The notes beneath the pieces are model-generated. The model worked only from the letters and a program-made list of their open reading frames with translations, was not told the origin of the DNA and did no database searches. Below are positions 63,698-64,000 of a stretch of 64,000 nt of DNA, piece by piece. The position numbers were made by a program, and so were the translations under genes. The stretch comes from Marinomonas profundi. GTDB lineage: Bacteria; Pseudomonadota; Gammaproteobacteria; Pseudomonadales; Marinomonadaceae. Where the stretch lies: contig NZ_CP073013.1 in NCBI RefSeq assembly GCF_020694005.1, positions 2,862,578-2,926,577 on the forward strand. The letters are read 5' to 3'. Each line of letters begins with the position of its first letter. Within the stretch, counting starts at the first letter, position 1.

Positions 63698-64000
63698 GGT
63701 TTAGCGCCTTTGCTTGGGGTTGTGGAAGCGTTAAGCGTTTTGGCAAGCGTGCCTTTCACGTAACTATTATAGGGTTGGACGACCACTTGAACGGTTTTCT
63801 CGCGCATGGCTTCAGGCACTTGAATATAAACGTATTGAGAGTCGACAAGGCGCGGTGTGGTTTCAAAAGCCGCCAGTCGACTGTTTTCATCCAGGTACCA
63901 AATTTCACTCTTTTGGCTTAAAGCGGTATTGGGAAGACGCCATAAATTGTCGAGTGGCTTGCCTTGAATAGAGACATTAACAAAGGCGCCTGGAATCAAA
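63694..64000 (-). CDS. RND membrane-fusion (adaptor) protein, 3' part
   Basis: Only the last ~101 residues are in the window; the gene runs past the right edge. MIPGAFVNVSIQGKPL and LPNTALSQKSEIWYLDENSRL match the C-terminal beta-barrel and membrane-proximal domains of HlyD/AcrA-type adaptors. Coupled to the pump gene by a four-base overlap. The tail ends in a Ser/Thr/Ala-rich stretch. Confidence 0.88.
   Translation of the reverse strand, partial: LIPGAFVNVSIQGKPLDNLWRLPNTALSQKSEIWYLDENSRLAAFETTPRLVDSQYVYIQVPEAMREKTVQVVVQPYNSYVKGTLAKTLNASTTPSKGAKP

Overview
The window looks like a chromosomal segment of a marine gammaproteobacterium, probably an Oceanospirillales member close to Marinomonas. 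This is inferred from moderate GC, the rimK/M14-peptidase pair, a norspermidine pathway, a cob cluster built around CobN and CobW, and a symporter/DUF4212 pair. No rRNA, tRNA, integrase or CRISPR array was recognised.

Layout. 0-9.2 kb holds housekeeping and accessory genes: rimK with an M14-type deacylase, ygiQ, tpm, a YbaM-like small protein, a leucine-rich-repeat/kinase fusion, a type II lumazine synthase behind an FMN riboswitch, and an MliC-like lipoprotein. 9.3-17.5 kb is a co-directional cobalamin cluster (cobJ, cobM, cobW, cobN, cbiX-like). 17.5-27.1 kb has a coiled-coil lipoprotein, the carboxynorspermidine dehydrogenase/decarboxylase pair, an NnrU-like membrane protein, a dCache chemoreceptor, a YegD-type Hsp70 and a FUSC protein.

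27.1-51.0 kb is a defence island and the main point of interest. It opens with a sigma-54 activator whose N-terminus resembles the CARF domain of RtcR. A type I restriction-modification operon follows (hsdR, a DUF1016 gene with its nuclease core deleted, hsdM, an intact DUF1016 nuclease, hsdS, a small transglutaminase-like protein), then a cN-I type 5'-nucleotidase, a small membrane protein, and a DruH-DruE pair (Druantia type III-like). Two close matches to the sigma-54 -24/-12 consensus sit directly upstream of hsdR (28644-28660) and of the gene preceding druH (38137-38153). The simplest reading is that one nucleotide- or RNA-end-sensing activator switches on both defence operons. The tail of the island (48.2-51.0 kb) is a decayed patchwork: one readable DUF5655 gene and three broken copies of its 3' end, interleaved with yefM-yoeB, a Fic gene relic and an exported unknown protein.

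51.1-64 kb returns to ordinary chromosome: a helical-repeat protein, a DEDD exonuclease, a TPR-GGDEF diguanylate cyclase, a sodium:solute symporter with its DUF4212 partner, a MOSC protein, a class V aminotransferase with an Lrp-type regulator, and an RND efflux pump that runs off the right edge.
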